Source: Acanthacorydalis orientalis (Eukaryota > Arthropoda > Insecta > Megaloptera > Corydalidae). Taken from it: a DNA stretch of 64,000 nucleotides. Below are positions 41,402-53,951 of this stretch, piece after piece. Each line of letters starts with the position of its first letter. The stretch's first letter is position 1. Under the pieces are notes generated by a model. It was given only the letters and a program-made list of their open reading frames with translations, had not been told where the DNA came from and did not search any database. The DNA is taken from contig CM068315.1 in assembly GCA_034766995.1 (NCBI GenBank), positions 8,388,796-8,452,795 of the forward strand. The letters run 5' to 3'. Made by a program: the position numbers and the translations under genes.

Positions 41402-42961
41402 TATATATCCAAACAACATCGTTGTAATAAAAAAAGTTGTAATACTCGTAAAATAAATTTATGTTATTTAATATTTTTCGTTTACTTAGCATTTATTAAT
41501 AATAAATTAATACTTTATTCTACTTATTATGATTTTATGAATTGTTTATTACTGATACTGAATATCTAATTATAAAATATATTTTTAAACATATTTATTG
41601 TTGTTTAATTAATTTCAGTACATTACAATAATTGACGTTGTTATGTTTTCCACTCCTTTATATATAAAGTAAAATATATTATTTAAAGTCTCTCTAAATA
41701 TAATTTAGGGGACTAAGCTTATATTTACAAGATAGATTTTCTTAACCTTAGAAATTAATGTAAGCTTTTGTAATTATAAAAATATTTTATGATACTGAAA
41801 TCGACAGGCTTAATTTCCACTGCATACTAATCGCATAGGTCAACGGAGTTAAATACTTCGAGGTTACGCTCAGCGGGAATCTAGCTTCAAAGTTTAATAT
41901 ATTGAACAGTTGACAAGGTCAGTTTGCGGATAAGTACGCCAAAAATAAAACAAAAAATTGTGAAAATCGTTACGTTCTCTATATAACATTGATTTTATTA
42001 TTCACGACTTTTTGCACAAAAATTTGCATTTCCTATAATTAAATGATTGCATCTTTATTACTTTACTACAAGTATAATATTTTACTTCTTTAAGAATAAA
42101 TAAAAAATAGATTCATTATTTTTTTAAGTCTTTAAGAATTTAATTTAAGAATATATTTTAATTTAAGTACTTATATATAAAAAAGTTATACTGAAAATAA
42201 TAAGACTTTGATTTAAATAATTTGATTAAAAAATTATAAGAATTACAACAAATATAATTTTTTTGAAAATTAAATAAATAGATATCGTAATGTAATATCT
42301 TTTAGCTCAGAATGTACGATATAAACGACGAAAAAAAGTCAATACAACAGACAACTTTATATCATGTTATTAACCATCAATAAATACTTATATATAATAA
42401 ATAAAAATGCAAAATAATTATTAAAGAATTAAACAATTACTGTCAATCAAACGTATTTTTGTTGGAAATGCGAAAGAAATTAATTAATTAATAAAACTCA
42501 TAAATACAATGTTATAATTAATTACTTACCCCATACTAAAATTGTAAATTCTGTTACTCAAAAATAAAAAGTTCAAATTATTCAGTGTTACAAAAAAAAC
42601 ATTTAAATTGATGTTTAAAATATATTCACTTGAAAATGTTTTAATCAAAATCTTAACATATTTATATTGAATACATACGAGTATATACTTTTTAAATATT
42701 TAATGTTTACTAGTAACGTTTTAAATATTTAATTTCCATTCTTTAACAATGATCATGTTTATTAAATTATATGGTACTTTACATCAATTAATGTTTCAAC
42801 CAAAAAAAAAACGGTATATATTAGGTTATTCAATTTATTAAAATAAGAGCTTTAATTTTCCAAATTATCAGTCATATGAATATTCATTACTTTACACTTT
42901 ACACAAATTTAATTAAATTAAAAAGAGTATATTTTTAAAAATATGTATTGGGGATATACAC

Positions 42962-43008
<47 letters not shown>

Positions 43009-43290
43009 TATATACTTTTTAATGATTTTTATATAATTTTTCACTATAAATTTAATTTTTAAATAAATATATTTACTAATAAATTAAATTATTTATTTAT
43101 TCGCACTTGGTAGAATATAAAATATCTTTAACAAAAAAATCAAAGCAAAGATAATCTCTTCTGAAAGACAAAAGAAAAGAGTAATAAATAATATTTATTA
43201 ATATTACCTTTCCTTAAATAATATTTGAAAATGTTTTTCAAATCCTAATGGATTCGTCTTTCTTATTAAAAAAAATAAATACAGTAAAAG

Positions 43291-43343
<53 letters not shown>

Positions 43344-43620
43344 TAACAATTTATTCGAAATTACATCATAGTAATTCTTTGTAGGGAAATTAACGAGATC
43401 TCAAGTGCAAGACCGTTAATACTAGAGAAATTAGTTTACAATTTAATAACTGATTAAATGTCATAGTAATTGTTTTTAAATCATAAATATATAATGTTAT
43501 CATTGCAAAATATAAAAAAAAAATTTAAACATACTTCTGTTTAATTAATACAAAATGATATAGCCGTACACATATACATTTTACCGTTTATATATATATA
43601 TATATATATACATACACACA

Positions 43621-43696
<76 letters not shown>

Positions 43697-44004
43697 TTAA
43701 AACATTACCAAAAATGTTTTTTATTCAGTTATTAACAGCACTATTCGGTTACTTAATCATTTCATTCTTTTTTATTTGTTCTATTTATTTAAAAACTAAA
43801 AACGTTTCTATGAGAGTACGGAATAATATTGAAATGTTTGTCAACTTAAAAGATCATTGACCTATGTTTATCGACAATAATAGACAGGGAATAAATCGAG
43901 ACCCACCCCGGAAATAAACTTAAATACAAATACAAAAATCTGTTCCCTCGCCAGATGCCTTACGTGCAAGTCATGGAAAAAACACATAGACATTACAAAG
44001 ACAC

Positions 44005-44008
<4 letters not shown>

Positions 44009-44070
<62 letters not shown>

Positions 44071-44079
44071 CTTATACTA

Positions 44080-44138
<59 letters not shown>
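44009..44138. repeat. Twin TA arrays
   Basis: Two long TA runs separated by 'aaaaatcttatactactctc'. The open frame across them is repeat translation. Confidence 0.9.
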
Positions 44139-44141
<3 letters not shown>

Positions 44142-45725
44142 ATTTATTGTTGCATACAACTACCTAATTTCTGTTATATTTTAATTTTCATCATATTGTA
44201 TTTTTTTTAAAATCATATCTGTTCATTTTTCAATGACGAGCTAATGACATTTAATTTAAAATATTTTTAGTTTAATATTAATGTTTTAACAAATATTTTA
44301 TAAGTTTAATATCTATGTTTTTGCCCTGTAATTATTAAGTACTCATACAATGACCCAATATATAATTTAACTTCTTTTCTACAGTAGAAATATTATCACA
44401 AATTATTTATGTAAAATCTTATTTTTACAAGTGAATTATTTTTTATCCCACAAACCATAAAGATATTTTTTTATCAAAAGTGTTCGATAAATAATTATTG
44501 ATTATTTTTGATTGTCGCTTAGACACATTTCGATGGTAATTCCATTATCTTCTTTATATACTACTAATTGAAGGAAACTTAATTTATTACACCGTTAGAT
44601 TATTATTTAATAAAATCTCCGAAAAAATTTTCTTCGTATCAAGAGCTATATTTTTTGGAGAAGTTCAAAACTCATCTTGACTTTTTTAACTCTGAAATTA
44701 GGAAAATTGTAAAAAATAAATTATTAAGATACTCAGTAAATAATGATAAGCTATGCAGAAAAACGATGTATATATTATTCAATAAAGCTATATTGTTAAA
44801 CAATACTTTTATTTTTGAAGTTTACTTGCAAAACAAAAAGAGTTCAGTTCCAGCCCAATATAAACCATTAAAACACTATTTATAATTTTTTATAAATGAG
44901 CAAAATGAAACGAATAACTCAGAAATATGTTTTTTGACAAATAATCAATTTTTACACTTTTTTATTCAATACGTCAACTGATTAAAGTTAATAAACTATT
45001 TTTGTTTTATTAAAAATAACATGATTATTTAGTAATATTATTTAAATATAATAGAATTTTTTAAAAATTGAATCAATTTATATGTATCGTTTCTAGAACT
45101 TTGTCCTAATTTATACCTCACCGTATTGAGACCCTGGATCAGAAGTAAAATATTTGCATAGCTTTTGTAATCAGAAAGTACATGTTATTTTCTTTTTAAT
45201 TGAAGATTTAGCTATAATAGTATTATTTTTACATGAAGATTTACTAAAAAAAAAGTAACTGGATTGTTCATCCTGTCTCAATCTGTAATCAGAATGAGAA
45301 CTTATCTTTTATGATTATTTGATCGACCATAAAATGAAATTTCACATTTTTTTTACATTAACCCAATTTGAGAAATGTATAAAAAATATCTAAAACTTGA
45401 TATTGTCTTAAACCTTTTAATAAATTTCTTGCATAGTCAACATTTTCAAATTAATAATACAGTAATAACAACATTGAATGACCTGTTAATATATTTTTCC
45501 TGTACTTGTCACTAACACGATCCAGACAAGACTTACAAAATATGATGCACATGAAAATGAACTCTTCAAATAATTTTATAACATTATCAACACCAAAATT
45601 CATGCATTTTTTTCAAAAAAGAGTTTCTTTTTCAACTAAAATCACAAATTTAAAAACAAACTTCTAATGCATTAATTAGTAAGCTGGTATGTTAGCTACT
45701 TAGTGACGATTTTCACTGATATATA

Positions 45726-46546
45726 CGTAGGTCGATTGGTAAGTTTGGTAAATTTCTATGATATGGCGACACAATTCAATTGGTAACGTCACGCCTATCA
45801 AGTGTCACTTTTCAAACTAGCATAGGCGAAATTTCAGCCAGAAGCGACGCGTTGTTCACTTCTGCAGATGTTTAAAGCGAGCATTTTAGCAGTTGCCACA
45901 TAAGTGCAAAAAATGGCCAGACCTTTTTGCGTTGATTCGTTACCCTGGATGAAACATGGATTCATCACTACACACTTGTGTCGAAGCATCAGTCAAAGCA
46001 GCGGACAACGACTGGTGAAAGTGTATTTAAGAAGGCGAAGACCGTTTTGTCGACTGAGAAGGTGATGGTCACTATTCTTTGTGATTCCCAAAGAATCATG
46101 CTGATCGACTATTTAACGAAAGCAAAAACGATAACGGGAGCGTATTATCCAACAGTATTGGATCGTTTGAAAGAATATCTGAAACAAAAACGGACAAGAT
46201 TGACGCACAAAAAAGTACTCTTTCATCAGGACAACGCACCGTCTCACAAGTCGATCGTCGCAATGGAAAATTTACACGAATTAGGCTTCGAATTGATTCC
46301 TCATCCAACCTGTTCTCCGACCTGCGCCTCGTGCGACTTCTTCTTCTTCCCAAACTTGAAAATTTGACTCGGTGAGGTGAAATTCTCATCGAATGAGGAT
46401 GTCATCGCCGTCATCAATGCGTATTTTGCAGATTCACTGGACCAAGTGTATAGCCCTCAATGGGGACTATGTTAAGAAATAAAATCATTTTTTCCAAAAA
46501 AACGGTGTTTAACTTGCTTTTTTACCACATTTATCAAATGACCTAC

Positions 46547-46547
<1 letters not shown>
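45726..46547 (+). mobile_element. Internally deleted mariner (DD34D type) with TIRs and TA duplication
   Basis: TA at 45724-45725 and 46548-46549 flanks ends CGTAGGTCGATTGGTAAGTT and, reversed, CGTAGGTCATTTGATAAATG, both continuing to TGGTAAA. The interior lacks the N-terminal helix-turn-helix region but keeps the catalytic half of the transposase. The GC content is much higher than the flanks, as expected for a relatively recent arrival. The 3' TA runs directly into a TA microsatellite. Confidence 0.85.
45932..46475 (+). pseudogene. Mariner transposase, catalytic half, frameshifted
   Basis: An in-frame TGA at 45932-45934 is followed by FVTLDETWIHHYTL, which carries the first catalytic Asp. 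The frame stays open to 46367 and includes KVLFHQDNAPSHKSIVAM (second Asp), LHELGFELIPHP and a degraded 'SPTCASCDFFFFP' holding the third Asp of a D34D spacing. After a stop and frameshift the C-terminus WTKCIALNGDYVKK and TAA are still readable at about 46438-46475. The N-terminal DNA-binding region is missing, so no active enzyme is encoded. Confidence 0.8.
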
Positions 46548-46604
<57 letters not shown>

Positions 46605-46956
46605 ATGTATGTATTTGATTACAATAATATAGAGGCACATAAGTATTATTGTATTTTTTTACGAAATAACGTAATTTTAAAATTAATATTTGTTCCCTGT
46701 TTATATGATCCACATTTTGAAATAATTATAATACAATCGAATTATTTAAAAAAGTAATTATAATTTCGTACATGCACCCGTGCGCACAATAAATTTCATC
46801 GACGTCAAATTCACACGCTAACAAATTACAAACAATCGCATAAATATATAAATACATATGGAAAAAATATGAAACGGTAACAATTTTCAAATGCATAAAT
46901 TATCGTGTAACAATACGCCGCCAAAGAAATAGTCATGAAAAAAAGACTAGCGTTCA

Positions 46957-47170
46957 TTGTATGCAGTTAAAATAAATCTAGTTTCTATCATGACGGATTT
47001 TCATAAAAAAAATCTTTTGTCTCATAGACTACGAACACTCGAAAAGATATTTTTTCATTATGGCAGATTGGCCCGGAGACTGATTTGCATAGAAGTAGGA
47101 ACAGGATCCCAATATGCAAATGAGACCTTTTATTTTATTCTGTTCCCGTTGAAACCCCGACAGTGATAAC
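46957..47170. promoter_or_regulatory. Island with inverted POU-octamer pair
   Basis: ATTTGCAT (47083-47090) and its inverse ATGCAAAT (47114-47121) lie 23 bases apart in a GC-richer island that includes 'ggcccggagac' and 'aacaggatccc'. ATGCAAAT is the POU/Oct-class recognition octamer. An enhancer role is an inference. Confidence 0.35.
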
Positions 47171-47309
47171 TGGACATGCTTTTTATTGTTTCTTAATTTT
47201 ATTCTGTCGTTGATTCGGTGAATATTTAATAATAGGAGAAGGTTGATTTCATTGTCAACTTAGTGTAAGGGTAAGATATACGCTACATAAAAATCATTCA
47301 CACATTTAT

Positions 47310-47378
<69 letters not shown>

Positions 47379-47499
47379 TATTCTATTAAAATTAATAAAA
47401 AAATTGTAATCTTATATAGTCAATGTCCTTAATTTTTTATGACGATTATATTTTTGTCATTGCATTATAAGTAAATTATTTTACAATCTTTTTTAATAA

Positions 47500-47503
<4 letters not shown>

Positions 47504-47577
<74 letters not shown>
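47504..47577. repeat. Long uninterrupted TA array
   Basis: About 74 bases of pure TA, among the longest uninterrupted runs in the window. Confidence 0.9.
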
Positions 47578-47578
<1 letters not shown>

Positions 47579-49072
47579 CTTTGCTTCCGTCTGCACGATT
47601 ATATGTACTTGCACTAAATTAACTTGTTTTATTTTTTTTATTTTTGTAAAATATGTATGCCAATTATTTAAGGTTTTTTATTTTTTAGATAAAAAGATTA
47701 TTTTTTATCTTTCTTATGTACAAATATTAACAATACTAAATTTTCTACAATACATTTCAAGTTGTATTTATGTATGGGTTCCTTTGAAGTTATATAGTAA
47801 CACTTTTTAATATTTTCAGTACCGATTATATGTCTTTTATGTTTTCTGATAAAAATCGATCGAGATGAAATGATTCCGTATATTTTTTTATAACAATACA
47901 CATTAATTATTCACATTGTAAATATTATATAATTACAATCTTAACTGAATTAATAATTATTAACAATTTTATTTTGTTTAATTTCTGTGTACCTAGATTT
48001 GAAGTTATAATATGTTTCTTATCCTTTAGGTCACTATTTTTTCTTTTTCCCAATCGGGTTCCTCTTTTATGGATTTTAATTTATCTTAAGATTATCTACC
48101 TTGATTAACCCTGAGATTATCCCCTAAATTTATCCATTTTAAAATATGGACAGATTGAAACCAGTAGTAGAAGAAAAAGAAAAAATAGTAACTTCTAAAC
48201 AAGAAACATAACTTCAAATATTAACAACTTTATATACAACATTTATTTTAAATATAAAAATATTAAAAAATCGTTTCAGAAATTACAACATACATTCTTT
48301 ATTTAATTTTTTTTTTGGCTAAATTAAGAAGAATCAAATATTCAAGGTAATGTATACTTATAATTAGAAAAGTAAGTATTTCTGAGCATTTTGCTAGTTT
48401 TTATGACATTTTCATATGCCAAATAGAATATGAAGTAAAATACTTTGTAATATCATATTTACTTGTACATTATAAAGATTATAAATGGAAATTAATATCG
48501 ACTACTGCAAAAAAAACAACAACGAATTACTAACGACTATTCAAAATGGATTTTTTTTAATAATATCTATATTTAATTGCATTTTATATCTATGTAAATA
48601 TTTAAACTACAATTAAACTATCATTATTATTATCACTCACCTGATCTTTTATTATGGTATTCAATATTAACCATTATAAGTTATTTTTATTTCGTTTAAT
48701 ATTTAAAACAGTTATTAAAAAATATTAAAACAATATTTTCTAAGTAGATTAATTATTTATAAAGTTAAATTATTAACACATTTTGAATTTTATCTCTCGT
48801 TAGATATTTATTTATCAGATTTGTTTTATCAAAAATAATTGAAATATATCGAAATATTTACTTTCTAACAATTATATTCAAAATAATATTCTTAAATAAT
48901 ACTAAGTAGTCCATCTAGTCCTTAAAACAGTAAATATTTTTGCATTAAACTTTTAATAGCTCTGTCTCTGTCTAGAACTAGCAATTTGTAATATTCTGTC
49001 TGTATATAAATAGAAAATATATTACTGATATCGTACAGGCTGTCACCTGTAAAAACAGAATAGTATATGTAA

Positions 49073-49130
<58 letters not shown>

Positions 49131-50036
49131 GTATGTATGTGTGTGTATGTAATAAAAAGAACCTTTATCACATGTGACAGTATCTATAAATTTAATGTAC
49201 AATAAAATTTTAAAAATAAATACTAGTTAACATTTAACATATGTACATATACGAGTAGACATGTGTTAAATTCATTTGGAAGATACTTTGTAAAAAAATG
49301 AATAAAAAAGTAACATGCCGTTGTCCAGTATCACCGACTGACCAACGAGACTTCCTTTTCAAATACAAATTGTGATAGAAAGCGTAGGATTACGTATGTG
49401 TAAAACATAAATTATACGACAAACATAATAAAAATCCTTCAATTGACCAGGTGTCACACGGAAACCAATAAATTGGGAGGTCGTCGAACCATTAACTTAT
49501 ACACATTTATTACATCGTTACTTCTTTTCCTATTATTATTTTTGTGTTTAGTAGAAGAGCTATTGATCTAAAAAATATCATGTACATACATACATAACAC
49601 TTGAACATATCAAAGCCAAAGTATAAAATAATGCAGTAAAGTTTTCGCATTTTCAAATAATTTTACTTTTAATAGAATTTTATTTATAGCCAAATAATCA
49701 GCTTTAATTCATTTAAAGTACCTCGTCTTTTTTAAACTGACTTCTCTCACGATTTTAAAACTGTTAATAAATGATTTATTTTTGTGATTCCTTCTAAACA
49801 TAATTTAAAATTTTGATAAGATATTTGAATTTAAAATATAATATAAATAAGAAAAAAAATGATATATTTTTTTAATGTATTTTTATTGAAATTGTTATTT
49901 CATTTCATAACATGTTAATTAATTTAATTTCAAATCAAAAATGATAAGTATAGAAACAAAATAATGAACTAAATACATTTACTAAATTCATGATTTTTTA
50001 CATTAGTTGTGAACTAATTTCTAGTAAAAACATCAC

Positions 50037-50086
<50 letters not shown>

Positions 50087-50295
50087 AAAATAATAATAAT
50101 AATATCGAGAGAGGCAGGGATGAATAGAGAGAGAATACTTTTATAAAATATTTTATTTAAATTCATTATATTAATAGGGTAATAAAGTAAATACGTTTAT
50201 TAAATCTAAAGATTTCTTTACAACGGTAGATCCAAATTAATTTCAACTAAAAACAACATAGACGTTATAATAATAACATACACACACATAGACAT

Positions 50296-50346
<51 letters not shown>

Positions 50347-50565
50347 AGAGAGAGAATATTTGAGACGAGAAAGAAAAAAAATATTTTTATAAGATATTTA
50401 TTTTTAATTTATTATCAGTTTTATTATTCGCCTACATACTTTATTCATATAAACAGCGAATGCTTAAAAGCATTGAAAATTATTTAATGATTACTTCTAA
50501 TTAGTTACAATATTAATAATTACGCAGATGACTATTAAATTTTTCAAGGTTAACTGCAGATCGTA

Positions 50566-50570
50566 CACAT

Positions 50571-50641
<71 letters not shown>
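50566..50641. repeat. (CA)n(TA)n microsatellite
   Basis: CA units followed by about 55 bases of TA. Confidence 0.9.
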
Positions 50642-50642
<1 letters not shown>

Positions 50643-51025
50643 CCGAACCAATTTTTATTTTAAATCTTATATTTATTTTTTCAATAATCTTACCGTACCA
50701 GTACACAACATCCAGTTGTGAAGCTACAAATAAATTGTACAAGTATTTTAAATTATTATTCAATGATTACTGACTTTAAGTAGCAGGATAAAACTAAATG
50801 GAATTTATAAAAATATCAAAAACTGATATACATTTGTAAATTTATACAGTTCATATACAATTTTATTACATTAAATAGCTCATTAAACTTGTTTATCATC
50901 AAATAATTCATAACTAAATTCATAAACTGAAAACATTCTAACTGGTTTTATATAAAGGAACAACTTATCAGATGAATCATTAACGACGATTACCTCTTGA
51001 GTCTAGAAATCAAATAATCATTTTG

Positions 51026-51073
<48 letters not shown>

Positions 51074-51388
51074 AAACAAAAACTAATTAAGAAAAATATT
51101 TCTAGAAAAGCAGTTTTAAAATAAAATATAAAAATATTTCTGGTCTTTATTCTAATACTCTGCTATAAATAAAATTAAACTCCGTGAAACGTATTTGACT
51201 TTTTACAAATTAACTTAGCTTTCTAATTATAAATGCAAAGTTAAGATTTTTATGATTTGTTGTCATCTGTTTATTTATGAGTCTATAATATTGTATTCAC
51301 AAATAAAAGCACAAAGAAGCAGGCATATTCGAATGTTGTCGTTTGTTTTTTTTTACAATGTATTCAATGTTGCTTAGATATATTAACG

Positions 51389-51430
<42 letters not shown>

Positions 51431-51794
51431 AATATATATGTTTGTGAGTATGTATTTATATATGTATACATGTGCGTATATATGTATAAAGTAGTTCATT
51501 ATATCTTACTAGTATCTTATTACAAATGTATATATTTCGCATATTAACAGTATGTGGACGTAAGAAAATATTTACTGAAAATAGTCAAATAAAATATAAT
51601 TAAAGCCACATTTCCGATCACTCAACACGTGCAACAAAATTGTAAAAAAAAATCGATCAATTCACGATATATGAGACTATAAAAATTATTTTAGTCCAAA
51701 TTCTGTGTGTCGTAACAATATAGAATATAATACTGACGATGCTTGTTAAATTGAAATCAAGCAATGTATATGAACAAAATACTTCTAATACACA

Positions 51795-52020
51795 AAATAC
51801 ATGGTCGAAATGTTTCCATCGATGCAGCACCCATGAAATGCGATCGCATAATGGCTGCCGTATCCGTCGCGACGCTGTCTCCCCTAGAACTGACATTTCA
51901 GGGTGGTGCTAGAGGCAGATCAACATTTGATCCCACCCATTTCAAAGGCGGAGTTAAAAAGCACCTCATAACAACCCCATTGTCCTTGTTTAGCGACGCT
52001 ACCCCTCATGTTATAACAAA
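51795..52020 (+). promoter_or_regulatory. CpG-containing island ahead of the candidate small gene
   Basis: About 225 bases are far less AT-rich than the flanks and contain several CpG-bearing words (cgatcgc, gtccgtcgcgacg, agcgacg) and the phrase 'ataatggctgccg'. It sits immediately upstream of the ATG at 52021 and resembles a housekeeping promoter or 5' UTR. It holds short open frames on both strands but none that looks like a protein. Confidence 0.4.
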
Positions 52021-52126
52021 ATGACTACCGGAGCGGACTTATTGTATGCAGAAATATCCAATCATTACTATTTATTTATATTTTGTAAATATTTTTCTAA
52101 ATAGATACACACATTGGCATGAATTA

Positions 52127-52160
<34 letters not shown>

Positions 52161-52516
52161 TAACTTTTTATAATATAGAAAAGTATATGAAAGTGTAATA
52201 AATAATATAAGGTCGTTATAAAAAAATTAAGAAGAATTAGCACAGTCATAGAAATATACTACGGAAAATAATATATTCCAACGATAATATACACTATAAT
52301 TAATGACTAAATATTTTTTTACAAACCTGCAATATTTTTCTATGACTAAAGTTCAAAAAATACTTTTATCAATGACCCAGCATTACTTATTATTAGTTTA
52401 TTTAAAAATTCATTGTTTATTTATCGTAAAGAAACTGGTAAAGAGAATAAAACTGCTTGTAACCTTCCGTAAATACAAATTAGTTATACATACACACACA
52501 CACACATATATATTTA

Positions 52517-52565
<49 letters not shown>

Positions 52566-52773
52566 AAAATTTTAATAAGATAGCAATTATAAACATAACA
52601 CAAAAGCGATAAAAAATTTAAAAATAAATAAAAATAGTAAAAATTTTATTTGAGAAAGTATTCTATTCCATAGATCTAAACATTACTGGACTTAAGGAAA
52701 TAAAATGACATAAAAAATTAAGTATAACACTTTTCAAAGTAATCTACTGTTAAATAAATACATACATACATAC

Positions 52774-52828
<55 letters not shown>

Positions 52829-53951
52829 CCGAATTCTTCTACTTAACACAATCCAATGCTTCACACATTTACAATGCGTTTTAAAATCTTTATCCTACCC
52901 ATTCTTTTGATTATATACACTTCCCAGATTTTGACCACAAGCGATGAGTAACAATGTTTATATTGTTCTCAACTCATGGCGTTCGTTACATCCGATGATA
53001 TCTACTGGTTTTCGGGTCTTTTATGGCTCCCGGCATTGTAGCGATCCACAGGGTTCTCTTTCGTTATCACCACATGGCAAGATCATGCCCAAACGTTGGC
53101 TTAAAAAAAACTATTATATACATGACACAGAGTTGGAAATTCTACACCACGACTCTCGATAGCCGGATAAAAGAACAACTTTATTCGATGAGGATTATAC
53201 CTCTACACAAGAGGATCGGCGCGAACCGCCTAAGAAACAGTTTTGTACAGGCATCATACTTTGATGGCCCACGACCATCGTTGCCAATAGAATTTCTGGG
53301 GCGACGGTTATGGACACTAAAAGGGCATAGAATGAAAGGGGGTGTTCCAGAAGGACGTAAACATTGTTATATGATTTTTTTGAAAGTTTTCTCGCATATT
53401 CCACGAATCAGGCTCTGCATTCATACACAGATAATATACAATACGAAGACAAAATTCGGTTTCAGAAAAGCTTCCTCCCTGAGGTACAACCAGGAATACG
53501 AAGATACTTACACTGTAACAAGACTCACACTTTTCGTGGAACACGATACACTAAAATCCGTGGAAAAAATAATTTTTTTATGAAACGAGTAGAATCTAAA
53601 AGTAGATAAAGTCTTTCTTTGCTCACTGTTTGCCATTTTAATATACCGCGTTCCATCTTCAACGTTTTTTCTAACTATACTGCACTTATTTCTCTTTTAA
53701 TTGTATTTTTAATATTACTGCAATTGTCCTCAATAGCAACTAATACATGTTTGTTCAAATTAAACTGTTCTTAGAAAATCAACAATACTTTATACACATA
53801 TATAATTCATAATAAAATATTTGGTTTCAGATCGAGTGAAGATAACTATTGTCCTCCTGAAGACGTCGATTATATTCAAACTGCTGTTCTTAAATGTCTT
53901 CGTGATTCATTTAACGTTGCAGAACCAACTTTACAGTATTTAGAAGATTAA
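52021..53951 (+). CDS. Candidate small two-exon gene, 47 codons, no recognised family
   Basis: Exon 1 coding part 52021-52043 (ATG in 'acaaaATGa') ends two bases into a codon at donor GTATGC. Exon 2, 53831-53951, begins after the strong acceptor 'tatttggtttcag' and needs exactly one base to complete that codon. The joined frame gives 47 residues starting MTTGADLLSSEDNYC and ending with the acidic tail TLQYLED before TAA. The middle reads PPEDVDYIQTAVLKCLRDSF. It is acidic and helix-like with no signal peptide or membrane segment. The leader is a CpG-containing island and AATAAA lies at 54703, so the transcript architecture is coherent. I do not recognise the protein. The terminal exon is the firmer part. 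Further exons inside the 1.8-kb intron, or a different first exon, are possible. Confidence 0.4.
52940..53640. other. Unassigned GC-richer block inside the intron of the candidate small gene
   Basis: A roughly 700-bp block of complex, non-repetitive sequence in an otherwise TA-rich region. It has a 186-codon open frame at 53023-53583, but neighbouring frames carry equally protein-like pieces. An example is the hydrophilic stretch at about 53165-53260 reading TTLFDEDYTSTQEDRREPP and then broken by stops. On the minus strand an ATGGCAAAC start near 53634 is open for about 44 codons up to a GTAAGT donor. I cannot identify a family or find terminal repeats. It may be a decayed gene or element, a noncoding RNA or conserved intron. 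Confidence 0.3.

Larger units (their letters stand above)
38115..45723. other. AT-rich intergenic DNA
   Basis: Many TA arrays occur, the largest at 39172-39225, 40624-40687, 40870-40985, 41105-41156, 41312-41407, 42960-43013, 43295-43340, 43590-43691 and 44009-44138. A GC-richer patch at 41810-41950 ('gttacgctcagcgggaatc') and another at 43880-43990 are unassigned. A 76-codon frame at 44655 has no recognised family. Confidence 0.55.
47171..51794. other. AT-rich intergenic DNA
   Basis: TA arrays lie at 47308-47374, 47504-47577, 49072-49150, 50038-50083, 50279-50344, 50566-50641, 51026-51072 and 51394-51427. A GC-richer patch at 49310-49500 includes AGGTGTCACAC, a T-box-like half site, and 'gggaggtcgtcgaacc'. 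No gene is seen. Confidence 0.55.

Noticed and set aside
46096..46389. 97-codon antisense frame in the 45.7-kb mariner
   Set aside because: It overlaps the recognisable transposase frame on the + strand and its peptide is arginine/serine-rich without family resemblance.
53023..53583. 186-codon + strand frame as a protein gene
   Set aside because: The peptide shows no domain, the same interval has comparably protein-like pieces in other frames, and no clear splice or promoter context supports it. It is kept only as an unassigned block.
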